A DNA stretch of 64,000 nucleotides from Streptomyces netropsis (GCF_014203545.1 NZ_JACHJG010000001.1:744001-808000), one strand, 5' to 3'; positions 1-8,283 are shown, counted from the stretch's first letter. Notes: generated by a model from the sequence alone, not told the origin. Made by a program: numbers and translations.

Positions 1-256
1 GCTCATGGGCCTCGCGCGCCCCCTTCTGACGGACTTTTCGGCTCCAGCACATCTCTCAGAACCCACAGTACGGGCCCTGCTTCCATTACCGCACTGTTCG
101 GCCCCGGATGCGCTCCTCCTCCAGGACGATCACAAGGTCGTCGCCCTCCGGCGCAAGGAGTAGACGTACCCCCGGGAAGCGGTCCGGGGCCCCCGCCGGG
201 GGGCCGCCGTTGCCGGATCGTTCCCCATGGGGCTGGGGTACACACCCGGATACCCG

Positions 257-262
257 TACCCT
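257..262 (+). promoter_or_regulatory. -10 hexamer TACCCT, leaderless-type promoter
   Basis: TACCCT lies 8 nt before a GTG at 271. This TANNNT-plus-start layout recurs before many genes here and implies transcription starting at or near the first codon. It supports GTG 271 over the TTG at 262. The remaining sequence from 1 to 256 shows no gene I can defend. Confidence 0.5.
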
Positions 263-270
263 TGGGTTTT

Positions 271-867
271 GTGTTCCGAAGCCGTTCGAAGGATGAGCAG
301 GCCGCCGCCGCCAAGGTGACCGCGGACCAGCCCCAGCAGCCCCGTGACCCGCAGGCCCCCAAGGGCCGCCCCACCCCCAAGCGCAGCGAGGCGACGTCGC
401 AGCGCCGCAGCCTGGCCGGCACGCCGACCAATCGCAAGGACGCCGTCAAGCGTCAGCGCGAGGCCCGGCGCGTGGACCTGGCCAAGCAGCGCGAGGCCCT
501 CGCCAGCGGGGACGAGCGCTTCCTGCCCGCCCGCGACAAGGGCCCGATCCGCCGTTTCGCGCGCGACTTCGTGGACTCGCGGTATTCCGTGGCGGAGTTC
601 TTCCTGCCGCTCGCCGTGCTGATCCTGATCCTCAGCATGATCAACAAGGGTGACTTCCAGTCACTCGTGCTGCTGCTGTGGCTCGTCGTGATCCTCCTGA
701 TCGTGATCAACTCCGCGATCACGGCCATCAGCCTCAAGCGCGCCCTCAAGCAGCGCTTCCCCGACGAGAACCTGCGCGGCGCGGTGCCGTACGCCCTGAT
801 GCGTACGCTCCAGATGCGCCGACTGCGGCTGCCGAAGCCGAAGGTCAAGCGCGGGGAGCGGCCCTGA
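271..867 (+). CDS. DUF3043 integral membrane protein
   Basis: The 198-residue protein has a charged, Pro/Lys/Arg-rich cytoplasmic N-terminal half with an actinobacterial PKGRPTPKRSEA motif near residues 30-45. Two adjacent hydrophobic helices follow at about 110-124 and 131-154, then a basic tail (LRLPKPKVKRGERP). This is the DUF3043 architecture. The function is unknown in the family. GTG at 271 is preferred because a TACCCT hexamer sits 8 nt upstream and homologues start VFRSRSK. The TGA overlaps the reading frame of the following methyltransferase gene, so the two are probably co-transcribed. Confidence 0.85.
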   Translation: MFRSRSKDEQAAAAKVTADQPQQPRDPQAPKGRPTPKRSEATSQRRSLAGTPTNRKDAVKRQREARRVDLAKQREALASGDERFLPARDKGPIRRFARDFVDSRYSVAEFFLPLAVLILILSMINKGDFQSLVLLLWLVVILLIVINSAITAISLKRALKQRFPDENLRGAVPYALMRTLQMRRLRLPKPKVKRGERP

Positions 868-1661
868 GCGCCCTGGCGTCGGGCTTCGGCGGCGGTGCGC
901 AGGGCTGGCTGAGCGGTCTCGGCGGGTTACGGAACACCGTCCGCCAGGAGCTGGTCGCCCGCCAGCTGGACGAGCAGATAGCGGCGCGGTTCCCGGTCGG
1001 CCGTCGGCTGCGCGTGCTCGACGTGGGCCTCGGCCAGGGCACGCAGGCGCTGCGGCTGGCCCGCGCCGGCCATGAGGTCACGGGCCTGGAGTCCGACCCC
1101 CGCATGGTGGCCGCGGTCCGCGAGGCGCTGGCCGCCGAGCCCGAGGGCATCCGCGAGCGGGTGCGGCTCATCGAGGGCGACGGCCGGGACACCGGCGCGC
1201 ATTTCCTCCCGGGCGCCTTCGACGTCGTGCTCTGCCACGGCGTCCTGATGTACGTACCGGAGCCGGACCCCATGCTCGCCGGGCTCGCCCGGGTGCTCGC
1301 GCCGGACGGCCTGCTCTCGCTGGTCGTCCGCAACGCGGACGCGCTCGCGCTGCGGCCGGGGCTGAGCGGGGACTGGGAGCGTGCCCTGGCGGCCTTCGAC
1401 TCGCCCGCCTACACCAACCGGATCGGCCTGCCCGCGCGGGCGGACCGGCTGGAGACCCTGACGGCGACCCTGGCCGGGATCGGCGCACCGCTGCACACCT
1501 GGTACGGCGTGCGCGTCTTCACCGACCAGGCGCCCGACGACCGTCAGCCGCCCCCGGCCGCGGAACTGGAGCGGCTCCTGGCCGCGGAGGACCGTGCCGG
1601 CCGCACCGACCCCTACCGCCGCGTGGCCGCGCTGCTGCACCTGTGCGGCGTGCGGGGTTAG
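864..1661 (+). CDS. class I SAM-dependent methyltransferase
   Basis: A Rossmann methyltransferase shown by motif I VLDVGLGQGTQALRLA, an acidic ribose-binding residue after it (GLESD), and motif IV-like FDVVLCHGVLMYVPEPD. Substrate unknown; in family terms it resembles tRNA cmo5U or small-molecule methyltransferases, which I cannot separate by eye. The conserved protein begins LSALASGFGGG, immediately after the DUF3043 stop. No ATG, GTG or TTG lies in frame close to that point. The only nearby candidate is the CTG at 864 that overlaps the upstream TGA (CTGA). The next in-frame alternative is GTG at 678, deep inside the upstream gene. The start is therefore tentative, while the gene itself is well supported. 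Confidence 0.8.
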   Translation: MSALASGFGGGAQGWLSGLGGLRNTVRQELVARQLDEQIAARFPVGRRLRVLDVGLGQGTQALRLARAGHEVTGLESDPRMVAAVREALAAEPEGIRERVRLIEGDGRDTGAHFLPGAFDVVLCHGVLMYVPEPDPMLAGLARVLAPDGLLSLVVRNADALALRPGLSGDWERALAAFDSPAYTNRIGLPARADRLETLTATLAGIGAPLHTWYGVRVFTDQAPDDRQPPPAAELERLLAAEDRAGRTDPYRRVAALLHLCGVRG

Positions 1662-1737
1662 CCGTTCCATCTGCGACGGGCTGCGCGCTGCTTGCGGGCC
1701 GTCGTGCCGCCTGCGGCGGCGGGCGCCCTGCGGGCGC

Positions 1738-1787
1738 GTCCTCAAGCGCCGGACGGGCTGATTGCAGCCCGTCCGGCGCTTGAGGAC
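1738..1787. terminator. CGCCGGACGGGCT-family stem-loop, 22-bp perfect stem
   Basis: Arms at 1738-1759 and 1766-1787 are exact reverse complements around a 6-nt loop GATTGC. The core is CGCCGGACGGGCT. It lies between the convergent methyltransferase and the small minus-strand gene, so it can serve as a bidirectional terminator. It is preceded by the CTGCGGCGGCGGGCGCC segment found with several other copies. Confidence 0.7.
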
Positions 1788-1907
1788 AAGGCACAGCAGC
1801 CTGTCCGGCGTTCGAGGACACCGCCGCGCAGTGGAGGTGCGGGCGACACGGCTCGCAGCGGTCCTCGGACCGGGAGACCGTGGCGCCCCCGCTCCGGCGC
1901 GAGCCGG

Positions 1908-2117
1908 TCAGGCCTCCGCGGCCGCGGACAGGCTCATCTCGTAGATCTTCGTGTCGTCCTCGAAGAGCGTCACCCGCTCCGCGCCGCCGTCGAGCAGTTC
2001 CTTCCAGACCTCGCCGATCCAGGACTCCGCGTCCCCTTGCGTGGTGAACTCCTCCGGCTCCACCGCGGGCGTCGTCTCCGTCCCGTCGGCCTTCTCGAAC
2101 CGCCATGACCACACCAT
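1908..2117 (-). CDS. small acidic conserved hypothetical protein
   Basis: The product has 69 residues, starts MVWSWRFEKADGTE and is acidic (many Glu/Asp) with aromatic residues spread through it; it has no signal peptide or membrane segment. The ATG at 2117 is chosen because an AGGAGGC ribosome binding site lies just upstream; an in-frame ATG further upstream (2150) lacks one. I do not recognise a domain with known biochemistry. It sits alone between stem-loops, divergent from the CobU fusion gene. Confidence 0.65.
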   Translation of the reverse strand: MVWSWRFEKADGTETTPAVEPEEFTTQGDAESWIGEVWKELLDGGAERVTLFEDDTKIYEMSLSAAAEA

Positions 2118-2247
2118 GTCCGCCTCCTGAGTTCTGCCTACGTACCTCAAGTGCCACGTGCTGTGCAGCGCAGCCTAACGGTCCGTAAAGGACGTGAAAG
2201 GGTGAGCCCCGCGCGCCCGTCGCGCGGGGACGCGAGACGATCGACCT

Positions 2248-3453
2248 GTGGAACTGACTCTGCTCGGCACCGGAGCCCCCGACGGGCTGCCGCGCCCCGG
2301 CTGCCCCTGCGCGTCCTGCGCCACCGCCGTCGGCGACGAGGCGCGGGCCGCGACCGCGCTCCTCGTCGACGGGGCGCTGCTCCTGGACCTCACCCCGGGG
2401 CCCGCCTTCGCCGCCGCCCGGGCGGGGCGGTCGATCGCGGGGGTGCGGCAGGTGCTGCTCTCGCACCCGCACGACGGGCCCGCCGTGGAGTTCCCGGCCG
2501 GGCTGCCCGCGCCGGGGCGGGTGCCGGACGGGCGCGAGCTGGCGGTGATCAGCGGGCACCGGGTGCGGGCGATGGCCCTGGACGCCCCGGGCACCGGATA
2601 CGAGGTGACCGGCCCGGAGGGCGAGCGGCTGCTCTATCTGCCGCCGGGCGCCTCCCCGGCGGGGTTCGCGCCCCTCGGCGCCTCCGGCCCGTACGACATG
2701 GTGCTGCTCGACGTCCTCGGCCGGCCCGACGCCCTGGCCCGGCTGCGCGAGACGGGGGCGGTCGGCGCGACGACGGACGTGCTCGCCATCCACCTCGACC
2801 ACGACGTCCCGCCGGGCCGTGAGCTGCACCGCAGGCTGGCGGCGCTCGGGGCGAGGACCGTGCCGGACGGCACGACGCTCGTGGTCGGCGACTACCACGC
2901 GGTGCCGGATCTGCCCCGGCGGACGCTGGTGCTGGGCGGGGCCAGATCGGGCAAGTCGGTGGAGGCCGAGCGGCGGCTGGAGGGGTTCCCCGACGTGGTC
3001 TACGTCGCCACGGGCGGCACGCGCGAGGGCGACCGGGAGTGGGCGGCGCGGATCGCCCTGCACCGCGAACGCCGCCCGGGCTCCTGGCGCACGGCCGAGA
3101 CCTGCGACCTGGTGCCGCTGCTGGCGGAGGACGGCCCGGCGCTCCTGATCGACTGCCTCGGGCTGTGGCTGACCGACGCGATGGACTCCGTGGAGGCCTG
3201 GGACGACGCCGTCTGGGCGAACGGCGGCGCGCGGGCCCTGGCCAAGCGCGTCGCGGAGCTGGCCGCGGCCGTCCGCGCAACCCCGCGCACGGTCGTCCTG
3301 GTGAGCAACGAGGTCGGCTCGGGCGTCGTCCCGGCCACTGCTTCCGGCCGTCGCTTCCGCGACGAGCTCGGCCGGCTGAACACGGCGGTGGCCGCCGAGT
3401 GCGAGCACGTCCTGCTGGTGGTGGCGGGCCAGCCGCTGCCGCTGCGCGGCTGA
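2248..3453 (+). CDS. cobU: metallo-beta-lactamase-like domain fused to CobU (adenosylcobinamide kinase/guanylyltransferase)
   Basis: This two-domain protein has 401 residues. Residues 1-215 look like a metallo-beta-lactamase-fold hydrolase: start ELTLLGTGAPDG, a CPCASC cysteine cluster, LSHPHDGP around residues 71-78 and IHLDHD near 181. The metal motif is divergent from HxHxDH. Residues 226-401 are CobU: P-loop GGARSGKS at 230-237, YVATGG, LHRERRPGSW with the family's guanylylated His, and LLIDCLGLWLTDA. CobU phosphorylates adenosylcobinamide and adds GMP in cobalamin nucleotide-loop assembly. The role of the N-terminal domain is not known; a phosphodiesterase or salvage hydrolase is an inference. 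GTG start at 2248. No cobS or cobT is visible in the window. Confidence 0.85.
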   Translation: MELTLLGTGAPDGLPRPGCPCASCATAVGDEARAATALLVDGALLLDLTPGPAFAAARAGRSIAGVRQVLLSHPHDGPAVEFPAGLPAPGRVPDGRELAVISGHRVRAMALDAPGTGYEVTGPEGERLLYLPPGASPAGFAPLGASGPYDMVLLDVLGRPDALARLRETGAVGATTDVLAIHLDHDVPPGRELHRRLAALGARTVPDGTTLVVGDYHAVPDLPRRTLVLGGARSGKSVEAERRLEGFPDVVYVATGGTREGDREWAARIALHRERRPGSWRTAETCDLVPLLAEDGPALLIDCLGLWLTDAMDSVEAWDDAVWANGGARALAKRVAELAAAVRATPRTVVLVSNEVGSGVVPATASGRRFRDELGRLNTAVAAECEHVLLVVAGQPLPLRG

Positions 3454-3502
3454 CCCCCCAACTCCGCCCGGAGCCCCGGCATCTGACGGGCCACCCGCTG
3501 CG

Positions 3503-3508
3503 TACGCT
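3503..3508 (+). promoter_or_regulatory. -10 hexamer TACGCT before the orphan response regulator
   Basis: TACGCT ends 6 nt before the ATG at 3515, consistent with a leaderless transcript. No clear -35 is seen at the right distance. Confidence 0.45.
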
Positions 3509-3514
3509 GGGCGT

Positions 3515-4222
3515 ATGACTGTGCCCAGCGGCGATCGGCCCGTACGCCCCATCCGAGTCCTTCTCGCCGACGACCAGGCACTGCTGCGCAGCGCGTTCCG
3601 GGTGCTGGTGGACTCGGAGCCGGACATGGAGGTGGTGGGGGAGGCGGCGGACGGGGCGCAGGCCCTCGAACTCGCCCGCGGTCAGGCGCCCGACGTGGTC
3701 CTGATGGACATCCGGATGCCCGGCACCGACGGCCTCGCCGCGACCCGCGCGATCTGCTCCGACCCCGCGCTCGCGGAGGTGCGGGTGGTGATGCTGACGA
3801 CGTTCGAGGTCGACGAGTACGTGGTGCAGTCGCTGCGGGCGGGCGCCTCGGGGTTCCTCGGCAAGGGCGCGGAGCCGGAGGAACTGCTGGCGGCGATCAG
3901 GATCGCGGCGGCGGGGGAGGCACTGCTGTCGCCCGCCGCGACGAAGGGGCTGATCGCGAAGTTCCTGGCGCAGGGCGGGGACTACGAAGGTCCGGCCGGT
4001 GCCGCCGTGCGGCTCGACGTGCTCACCGGACGGGAGCGCGAGGTGCTGGTCCAGGTGGCGGGCGGGCTGTCCAACGACGAGATCGGCGAGCGGCTGACGG
4101 TCAGCCCGCTGACCGTCAAGACCCACGTCAACCGTGCGATGGCCAAGCTCGGCGCCCGCGACCGGGCGCAGTTGGTGGTGATCGCGTACGAGACCGGGCT
4201 GGTGCGGCCGCGGGGGGACTGA
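3515..4222 (+). CDS. NarL/FixJ-family response regulator, orphan here
   Basis: The 235-residue protein has a receiver domain with acidic pair DD at 19-20, phospho-acceptor D65 in VVLMDIRMPG, conserved Thr near 95 and Lys at 117 (FLGKGAEP). A LuxR-type helix-turn-helix follows at about 170-230 (LTGREREVLVQVAGGLSNDEIGERL). All receiver residues are intact, so it is expected to be phosphorylated. No sensor kinase gene adjoins it: the upstream neighbour is cobU and the downstream one is convergent nadA. The partner is therefore encoded elsewhere or was lost locally. Probable leaderless transcript (TACGCT at 3503). Confidence 0.9.
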   Translation: MTVPSGDRPVRPIRVLLADDQALLRSAFRVLVDSEPDMEVVGEAADGAQALELARGQAPDVVLMDIRMPGTDGLAATRAICSDPALAEVRVVMLTTFEVDEYVVQSLRAGASGFLGKGAEPEELLAAIRIAAAGEALLSPAATKGLIAKFLAQGGDYEGPAGAAVRLDVLTGREREVLVQVAGGLSNDEIGERLTVSPLTVKTHVNRAMAKLGARDRAQLVVIAYETGLVRPRGD

Positions 4223-4228
4223 CCTCGT

Positions 4229-4275
4229 CCTCGATCGCCGGACGGGCTTGATCCAAGCCTGTCCGGCGACCGAGG
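4229..4275. terminator. imperfect CGCCGGACGGGCT-family stem-loop
   Basis: Arms 4229-4250 and 4254-4275 pair with a few mismatches around a short loop. It lies between the convergent response regulator and nadA genes, as expected of a shared terminator. Confidence 0.6.
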
Positions 4276-4334
4276 GCGAAGGGGTCCGGGGCTCGCCCCG
4301 GTTCCGGGAAGGGGCGGGCAGGGGAACGGGTCCG

Positions 4335-5513
4335 CTACGGAAGCGCCAGCATCCGCTCCAGGGCCAGCTTGGAGAAGCTCGCGACCTCGGGGTCGACCTC
4401 GATCCGGTTCACGACCTTGCCGTCCGCCAGCGACTCCAGCGCCCACACCAGGTGCGGCAGGTCGATGCGGTTCATGGTCGAGCAGAAGCAGACCGTCTTG
4501 TCGAGGAAGACGATCTCCTTGTCCTGGTCGGCGAACCGGTTCGCGAGCCGGCGGACCAGGTTGAGCTCGGTGCCGATGGCCCACTTCGACCCGGCCGGGG
4601 CGGCCTCCAGGGTCTTGATGATGTACTCCGTCGACCCGACGTAGTCCGCCGCCGCCACGACCTCGTGCCGGCACTCGGGGTGCACCAGGACGTTGACGCC
4701 CGGGATGCGCTCGCGCACGTCGTTGACCGAGTCCAGCGAGAAGCGGCCGTGCACGGAGCAGTGGCCGCGCCACAGGATCATCTTCGCGGCGCGCAGCTCC
4801 TCGACGGTCAGGCCGCCGTTCGGCTTGTGCGGGTTGTACAGCACGCAGTCCTCGAGCGTCATGCCCATGTCGCGGACGGCGGTGTTGCGGCCCAGGTGCT
4901 GGTCCGGCAGGAACAGCACCTTCTCGCCCTGCTCGAAGGCCCAGTTCAGCGCACGCTCGGCGTTGGAGGACGTGCAGATCGTGCCGCCGTGCTTGCCGGT
5001 GAAGGCCTTGATGTCGGCCGAGGAGTTCATGTACGAGACCGGGACGGTCACGTCGGCTATGCCGGCCTCGGTGAGCACGTCCCAGCACTCGGCGACCTGC
5101 TCGGCGGTGGCCATGTCGGCCATCGAGCAGCCCGCGGCCAGGTCCGGCAGGACGACCTGCTGGTCGTGCGTGGTCAGGATGTCCGCGGACTCGGCCATGA
5201 AGTGCACACCGCAGAAGACGATGTACTCGGCGTCGGGCCGGGCGGCCGCGTCGCGCGCGAGCTTGAAGGAGTCCCCGGTCACATCCGCGAACTCGATGAC
5301 CTCGTCGCGCTGGTAGTGGTGGCCGAGCACGAAGACCTTGCTGCCGAGCTTCGCCTTGGCCGCGCGGGCGCGTTCCACCAGGTCCGGGTCGGACGCCGCC
5401 GGCAGGTCGCCGGGGCACTCCACGCCGCGCTCGCTCCGGGGGTCGGACTCACGGCCGAGCAGCAGGAGGGCGAGGGGGGTGGGCTGGACATCCAAGGGTT
5501 GGGCGGTGGTCAC
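4335..5513 (-). CDS. nadA: quinolinate synthase NadA
   Basis: NadA condenses iminoaspartate with dihydroxyacetone phosphate to quinolinate in de novo NAD synthesis, using an oxygen-sensitive [4Fe-4S] cluster. The 392-residue protein has the signature LGHHYQRDEVIEFAD near residue 65. Candidate cluster cysteines are in FCGVHFMAES, RGHCSVH and VCFCSTMNR, and HPECRH is also conserved. The GTG at 5513 is preferred over the in-frame GTG at 5522, because AAAGG precedes it by about 9 nt and abuts the earlier codon. The NadA-NadB-NadC genes are often clustered, but nadB and nadC are not next to it here. The 244-nt gap to divergent erpA holds three palindromic operator-like sites. Confidence 0.97.
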   Translation of the reverse strand: MTTAQPLDVQPTPLALLLLGRESDPRSERGVECPGDLPAASDPDLVERARAAKAKLGSKVFVLGHHYQRDEVIEFADVTGDSFKLARDAAARPDAEYIVFCGVHFMAESADILTTHDQQVVLPDLAAGCSMADMATAEQVAECWDVLTEAGIADVTVPVSYMNSSADIKAFTGKHGGTICTSSNAERALNWAFEQGEKVLFLPDQHLGRNTAVRDMGMTLEDCVLYNPHKPNGGLTVEELRAAKMILWRGHCSVHGRFSLDSVNDVRERIPGVNVLVHPECRHEVVAAADYVGSTEYIIKTLEAAPAGSKWAIGTELNLVRRLANRFADQDKEIVFLDKTVCFCSTMNRIDLPHLVWALESLADGKVVNRIEVDPEVASFSKLALERMLALP

Positions 5514-5557
5514 GACACGCACCCTTTCTGTTCTGCGGACGGCCGATCCGGCCTTGT

Positions 5558-5627
5558 CGTCAAGTTGACGCTATCTATCATAACTGCTTCACGTCAGTTT
5601 GACGATGACGATCGCGTCTATGTGACG
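5558..5627. promoter_or_regulatory. three CGTC-N5-GACG operator-like sites between nadA and erpA
   Basis: Three 13-mers share the dyad CGTC-N5-GACG: CGTCAAGTTGACG at 5558-5570 (perfect), CGTCAGTTTGACG at 5592-5604 and CGTCTATGTGACG at 5615-5627. Centres are 34 and 23 bp apart. They sit in the divergent nadA/erpA promoter region, so a dimeric repressor acting on one or both genes is an inference. TTGACG in two copies could also be a -35 element. Confidence 0.5.
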
Positions 5628-5757
5628 CATTCCCGATCCGGCGGGCTGTGTGCGAGCATGAAAGGCGGAAGTCACAGTCCAGGCCCGGAATGAATCCGCG
5701 GCCTCGCCGGTTGCAGCCGACGGCAAGCAGTCCGCACCAAACCCGGGAGTGAAGCAG

Positions 5758-6114
5758 ATGTCCGTTCAGGACGAGAAGACCACTGTGAGCGACGGCATCC
5801 TCCTGTCCGACGCCGCCGCCGCCAAGGTCAAGGGCCTGCTCGAGCAGGAAGGCCGCGAGGACCTCGCGCTGCGCGTCGCCGTTCAGCCCGGTGGTTGCTC
5901 CGGCCTGCGCTACCAGCTCTTCTTCGACGAGCGCTCGCTCGACGGCGACGTGGTCAAGGACTTCGACGGCGTCAAGGTCGTCACCGACCGGATGAGCGCC
6001 CCGTACCTGGGCGGCGCCTCCATCGACTTCGTCGACACCATCGAGAAGCAGGGCTTCACCATCGACAACCCGAACGCCACGGGCTCCTGCGCCTGCGGCG
6101 ACTCGTTCAGCTAG
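5758..6114 (+). CDS. erpA: A-type iron-sulfur carrier, ErpA/IscA family (HesB-like)
   Basis: The 118-residue protein delivers Fe-S clusters to apoproteins. The three family cysteines are present: C47 in PGGCSGLRY, and C111 and C113 in the C-terminal GSCACGDSFS. ATG 5758 is chosen because a GGGAG ribosome binding site lies 8 nt upstream; GTG 5749 overlaps that site. The gene is divergent from nadA, whose product needs a [4Fe-4S] cluster, so a shared regulator and a donor-client relation are plausible inferences. Confidence 0.93.
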   Translation: MSVQDEKTTVSDGILLSDAAAAKVKGLLEQEGREDLALRVAVQPGGCSGLRYQLFFDERSLDGDVVKDFDGVKVVTDRMSAPYLGGASIDFVDTIEKQGFTIDNPNATGSCACGDSFS

Positions 6115-6152
6115 TCCGGCCCGGGCCGGGACACCCGGCCCCCGTCGTACGC

Positions 6153-6191
6153 ACGAAGGCGGCGCCCCCACCTCGGGGGCGCCGCCTTCGT
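6153..6191. terminator. bidirectional terminator, 17-bp stem
   Basis: Arms 6153-6169 and 6175-6191 (CGAAGGCGGCGCCCCC core) are perfect reverse complements with a 5-nt loop, between convergent erpA and the minus-strand gene ending at 6209. Confidence 0.85.
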
Positions 6192-6208
6192 ACGTACGGG
6201 CGCTGCGG

Positions 6209-7774
6209 CTACTTCGCCTGCTTCTCCGCCACGCGCTCGCCGCTCTTGGCGTCCACGACCTTCCGGTCCTCCAGCGGCTCGTCCAGCGTCACCGTCTGCT
6301 CGAACGTCTTCGCCATCATCACGCAGACCTTGCCGGGCTCCTTCTCCGTGCCCGTGATCTTCACCTTCACCTCGTCCGAGGACTCCTCGGCGGAGGCGGA
6401 GAAGTCACTGCACACCCCGCCCCAGAAGCGCAGGGTGAGCTTGTCGCCGTCCACGGTGTAGGACTCCACCGGCAGCGGCCCGGACTTCGGCGGGACCGAC
6501 GACGGCTTACCGGTGGGCGCCGTCGGCGCCGGCGCCGGCTTGGCGATGAACTTCGGGTCCACCGCCGGCTGGGCGATCGTGATCGTGCCCTTCTTGTCCG
6601 CCTTGTCGGCGCCGGGCTGCTGGACCTGGAAGAGCCACGACGGCACCAGCGCCTGCCGCCCGCCCACCGAGTGCGCGGCCAGCGCGAACGACGCGCCGCG
6701 CACCAGCGCGGGCTCCCGCTGCTTCGTCTTGCCCAGGCTCTTCTCCAGGCACGGCGGGGTCGGCTCCACGGCGGTGCCCCCGTCCGTACCGTGCGGGACC
6801 GCCGACGCGCAGCCGCCGATGACGACCCGGCCGGTGCCACCGCCCTTGTTCAGCTCCTTGAGCGCCTCCGCGGCCGTGATCAGCGGATACGTGGCGCCCT
6901 TCGTCGGGCTCTGGAGCGTCCCGCTGCCGCCCACCAGCTGCGCGTCGGCGCCGACCTTCAGGCTGGTCTGCCAGCCGTAGGTGGTCACACCGCCGAGCAC
7001 CGGCTCCGCCGCGACGGTCCGTACGGCCCCGAAGAGCCCGCTCGCGTCGATCTTGGCGTCGTCCTGGCCGAGCGCCTTGAGCACGGGGGAGGCGGCCTGC
7101 TTGGCCTTCTCCTCCGACACGGGCCCCTCACCGCCGTCCGACGGTGAGGAGGAGCCGTCCCGGAAGGACGGGCACGGCTTCGACGACGTCGTCCCCGAGG
7201 GGTCGGCGCCGGACAGCTCCATGGTCTTCTCCGGCCCGTCACCCGACGGCGGCACACAGGGCTTGCCGCCCGGGATGCCGTACCGCGAGAACGACCAGTT
7301 GCCCGGCCCCGTCCGCTGCACCTGAAGGGTCGGCCCGGCCGCGTCCGGCGTGCCGCCCACCTGCCACACGTCCTGGACGAGCCGGGGCGTGCCCGCCACC
7401 TTCAGCACCTTCGCCAGGGCCGCCACCTCGCTCCGGTCGACCTCGCGCCCCGGCAGATAGACGGGCGCGGTCCGCGGCCCGTCGGGCAGCTTCCCCTCGG
7501 CCCGGTACCGGGTGCCGTTCGGGTCCGGCTCGCCGACCGCGATGCCCCGGGAGGGGCCGCTGCCGCCGCCCGACCGCCCGTAGCCGTCCAGGGCCAGCGG
7601 CGCCGGGGCGCCGGTCCCGCCGGGCGGACTCGCGTCCTTGCCGTCGGCCGCGGTGGTGGCCCAGTACGCGCCGCCGCCACCGGCCAGCAGCACCGCCGCC
7701 GCCACCGATACGACCGCCAACGGCGAATGCTTCCGCCGGCGCTTGCTGTCGGGGGTGCCGCCTTCGGTGCTCAC
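6209..7774 (-). CDS. single-pass membrane-anchored extracytoplasmic protein, unknown function
   Basis: A 521-residue protein: basic N-terminus (SKRRRKHS), one membrane helix at about 18-40 (LAVVSVAAAVLLAGGGGAYW), then a large extracytoplasmic region rich in Gly, Ser, Pro and Lys. Low-complexity linkers (PAPAPTAPTG) and scattered cysteines suggest an exported protein. It is a typical Streptomyces conserved hypothetical, and I recognise no catalytic motif. GTG 7774 is preferred by spacing to the AGGAG upstream; GTG 7777 is the alternative. The next small gene (7897-8112) lies upstream on the same strand. Confidence 0.8.
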   Translation of the reverse strand: MSTEGGTPDSKRRRKHSPLAVVSVAAAVLLAGGGGAYWATTAADGKDASPPGGTGAPAPLALDGYGRSGGGSGPSRGIAVGEPDPNGTRYRAEGKLPDGPRTAPVYLPGREVDRSEVAALAKVLKVAGTPRLVQDVWQVGGTPDAAGPTLQVQRTGPGNWSFSRYGIPGGKPCVPPSGDGPEKTMELSGADPSGTTSSKPCPSFRDGSSSPSDGGEGPVSEEKAKQAASPVLKALGQDDAKIDASGLFGAVRTVAAEPVLGGVTTYGWQTSLKVGADAQLVGGSGTLQSPTKGATYPLITAAEALKELNKGGGTGRVVIGGCASAVPHGTDGGTAVEPTPPCLEKSLGKTKQREPALVRGASFALAAHSVGGRQALVPSWLFQVQQPGADKADKKGTITIAQPAVDPKFIAKPAPAPTAPTGKPSSVPPKSGPLPVESYTVDGDKLTLRFWGGVCSDFSASAEESSDEVKVKITGTEKEPGKVCVMMAKTFEQTVTLDEPLEDRKVVDAKSGERVAEKQAK

Positions 7775-7896
7775 CACATCGCTCCTTCGCTCCGCTCAAT
7801 GTGTGTACTGCTCCATCCCCCGTGAGGGGGACGCCGCTTGGACGGAACGCAGGAGCGAGCGGTTCCACGAAGCCCTCCGGGGAGCTCCGGGGGCCG

Positions 7897-8112
7897 TCAG
7901 TCGCCGTAGTCCGACATGGCGTCGATCAGCCGCGCGGAGGCCACGGGGACCGAGACGCCGTGGATGCTCGACGGCGGTACGGGCGCGGGCGCGGGGGCCG
8001 GGGCGGTGCTGGTCCAGTGCGGTGCCATCGCCGCGCAGCAGCCGCGCAGCTCGTCCAGCGACTCGGGATCGTTCGCGGAAGTGAGAGTGACGTCCTTCAC
8101 AGGGTTCGGCAT
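7897..8112 (-). CDS. small hypothetical protein
   Basis: A 71-residue product starting MPNPVKDVTLTSANDPESLDELRGCCAAM. An Ala-Pro repeat (APAPAPAPVPP) sits in its middle, followed by a GVSVPVASARLID segment. It lies between the adoK-like gene (divergent) and the membrane protein gene. The ATG at 8112 has only a weak ribosome binding site. No function is recognised; codon usage fits a real gene. Confidence 0.5.
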   Translation of the reverse strand: MPNPVKDVTLTSANDPESLDELRGCCAAMAPHWTSTAPAPAPAPVPPSSIHGVSVPVASARLIDAMSDYGD

Positions 8113-8283
8113 ACCCGCACCGTAGGCACCATGCGGCACGCGGAGAAAGGCCTACTATTTGGTAATTTTGGCCGTTCAGTGGCTTGAAACGAGCACGGCG
8201 ACGGTATCCGGACCCGGTAGCGTGGTGTGGCTCTTCTTGTTTTTCTCGTTATGTCACCTCGCCCCGCAGGGAGCAGACCAGCC

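Noticed and set aside
80..250. Minus-strand frame ending LVIVLEEERIRGRTVR near the left edge
   Set aside because: The short C-terminus-like stretch looks protein-like, but no start codon or ribosome binding site is found and no homologue comes to mind; a second short frame (MEAGPVLWVLRD) begins in another phase. Evidence is too thin for a gene.
2150..2247. Cobalamin riboswitch before the CobU fusion
   Set aside because: The gap is about 100 bp, with no B12-box-like sequence (GCCACTG) seen.
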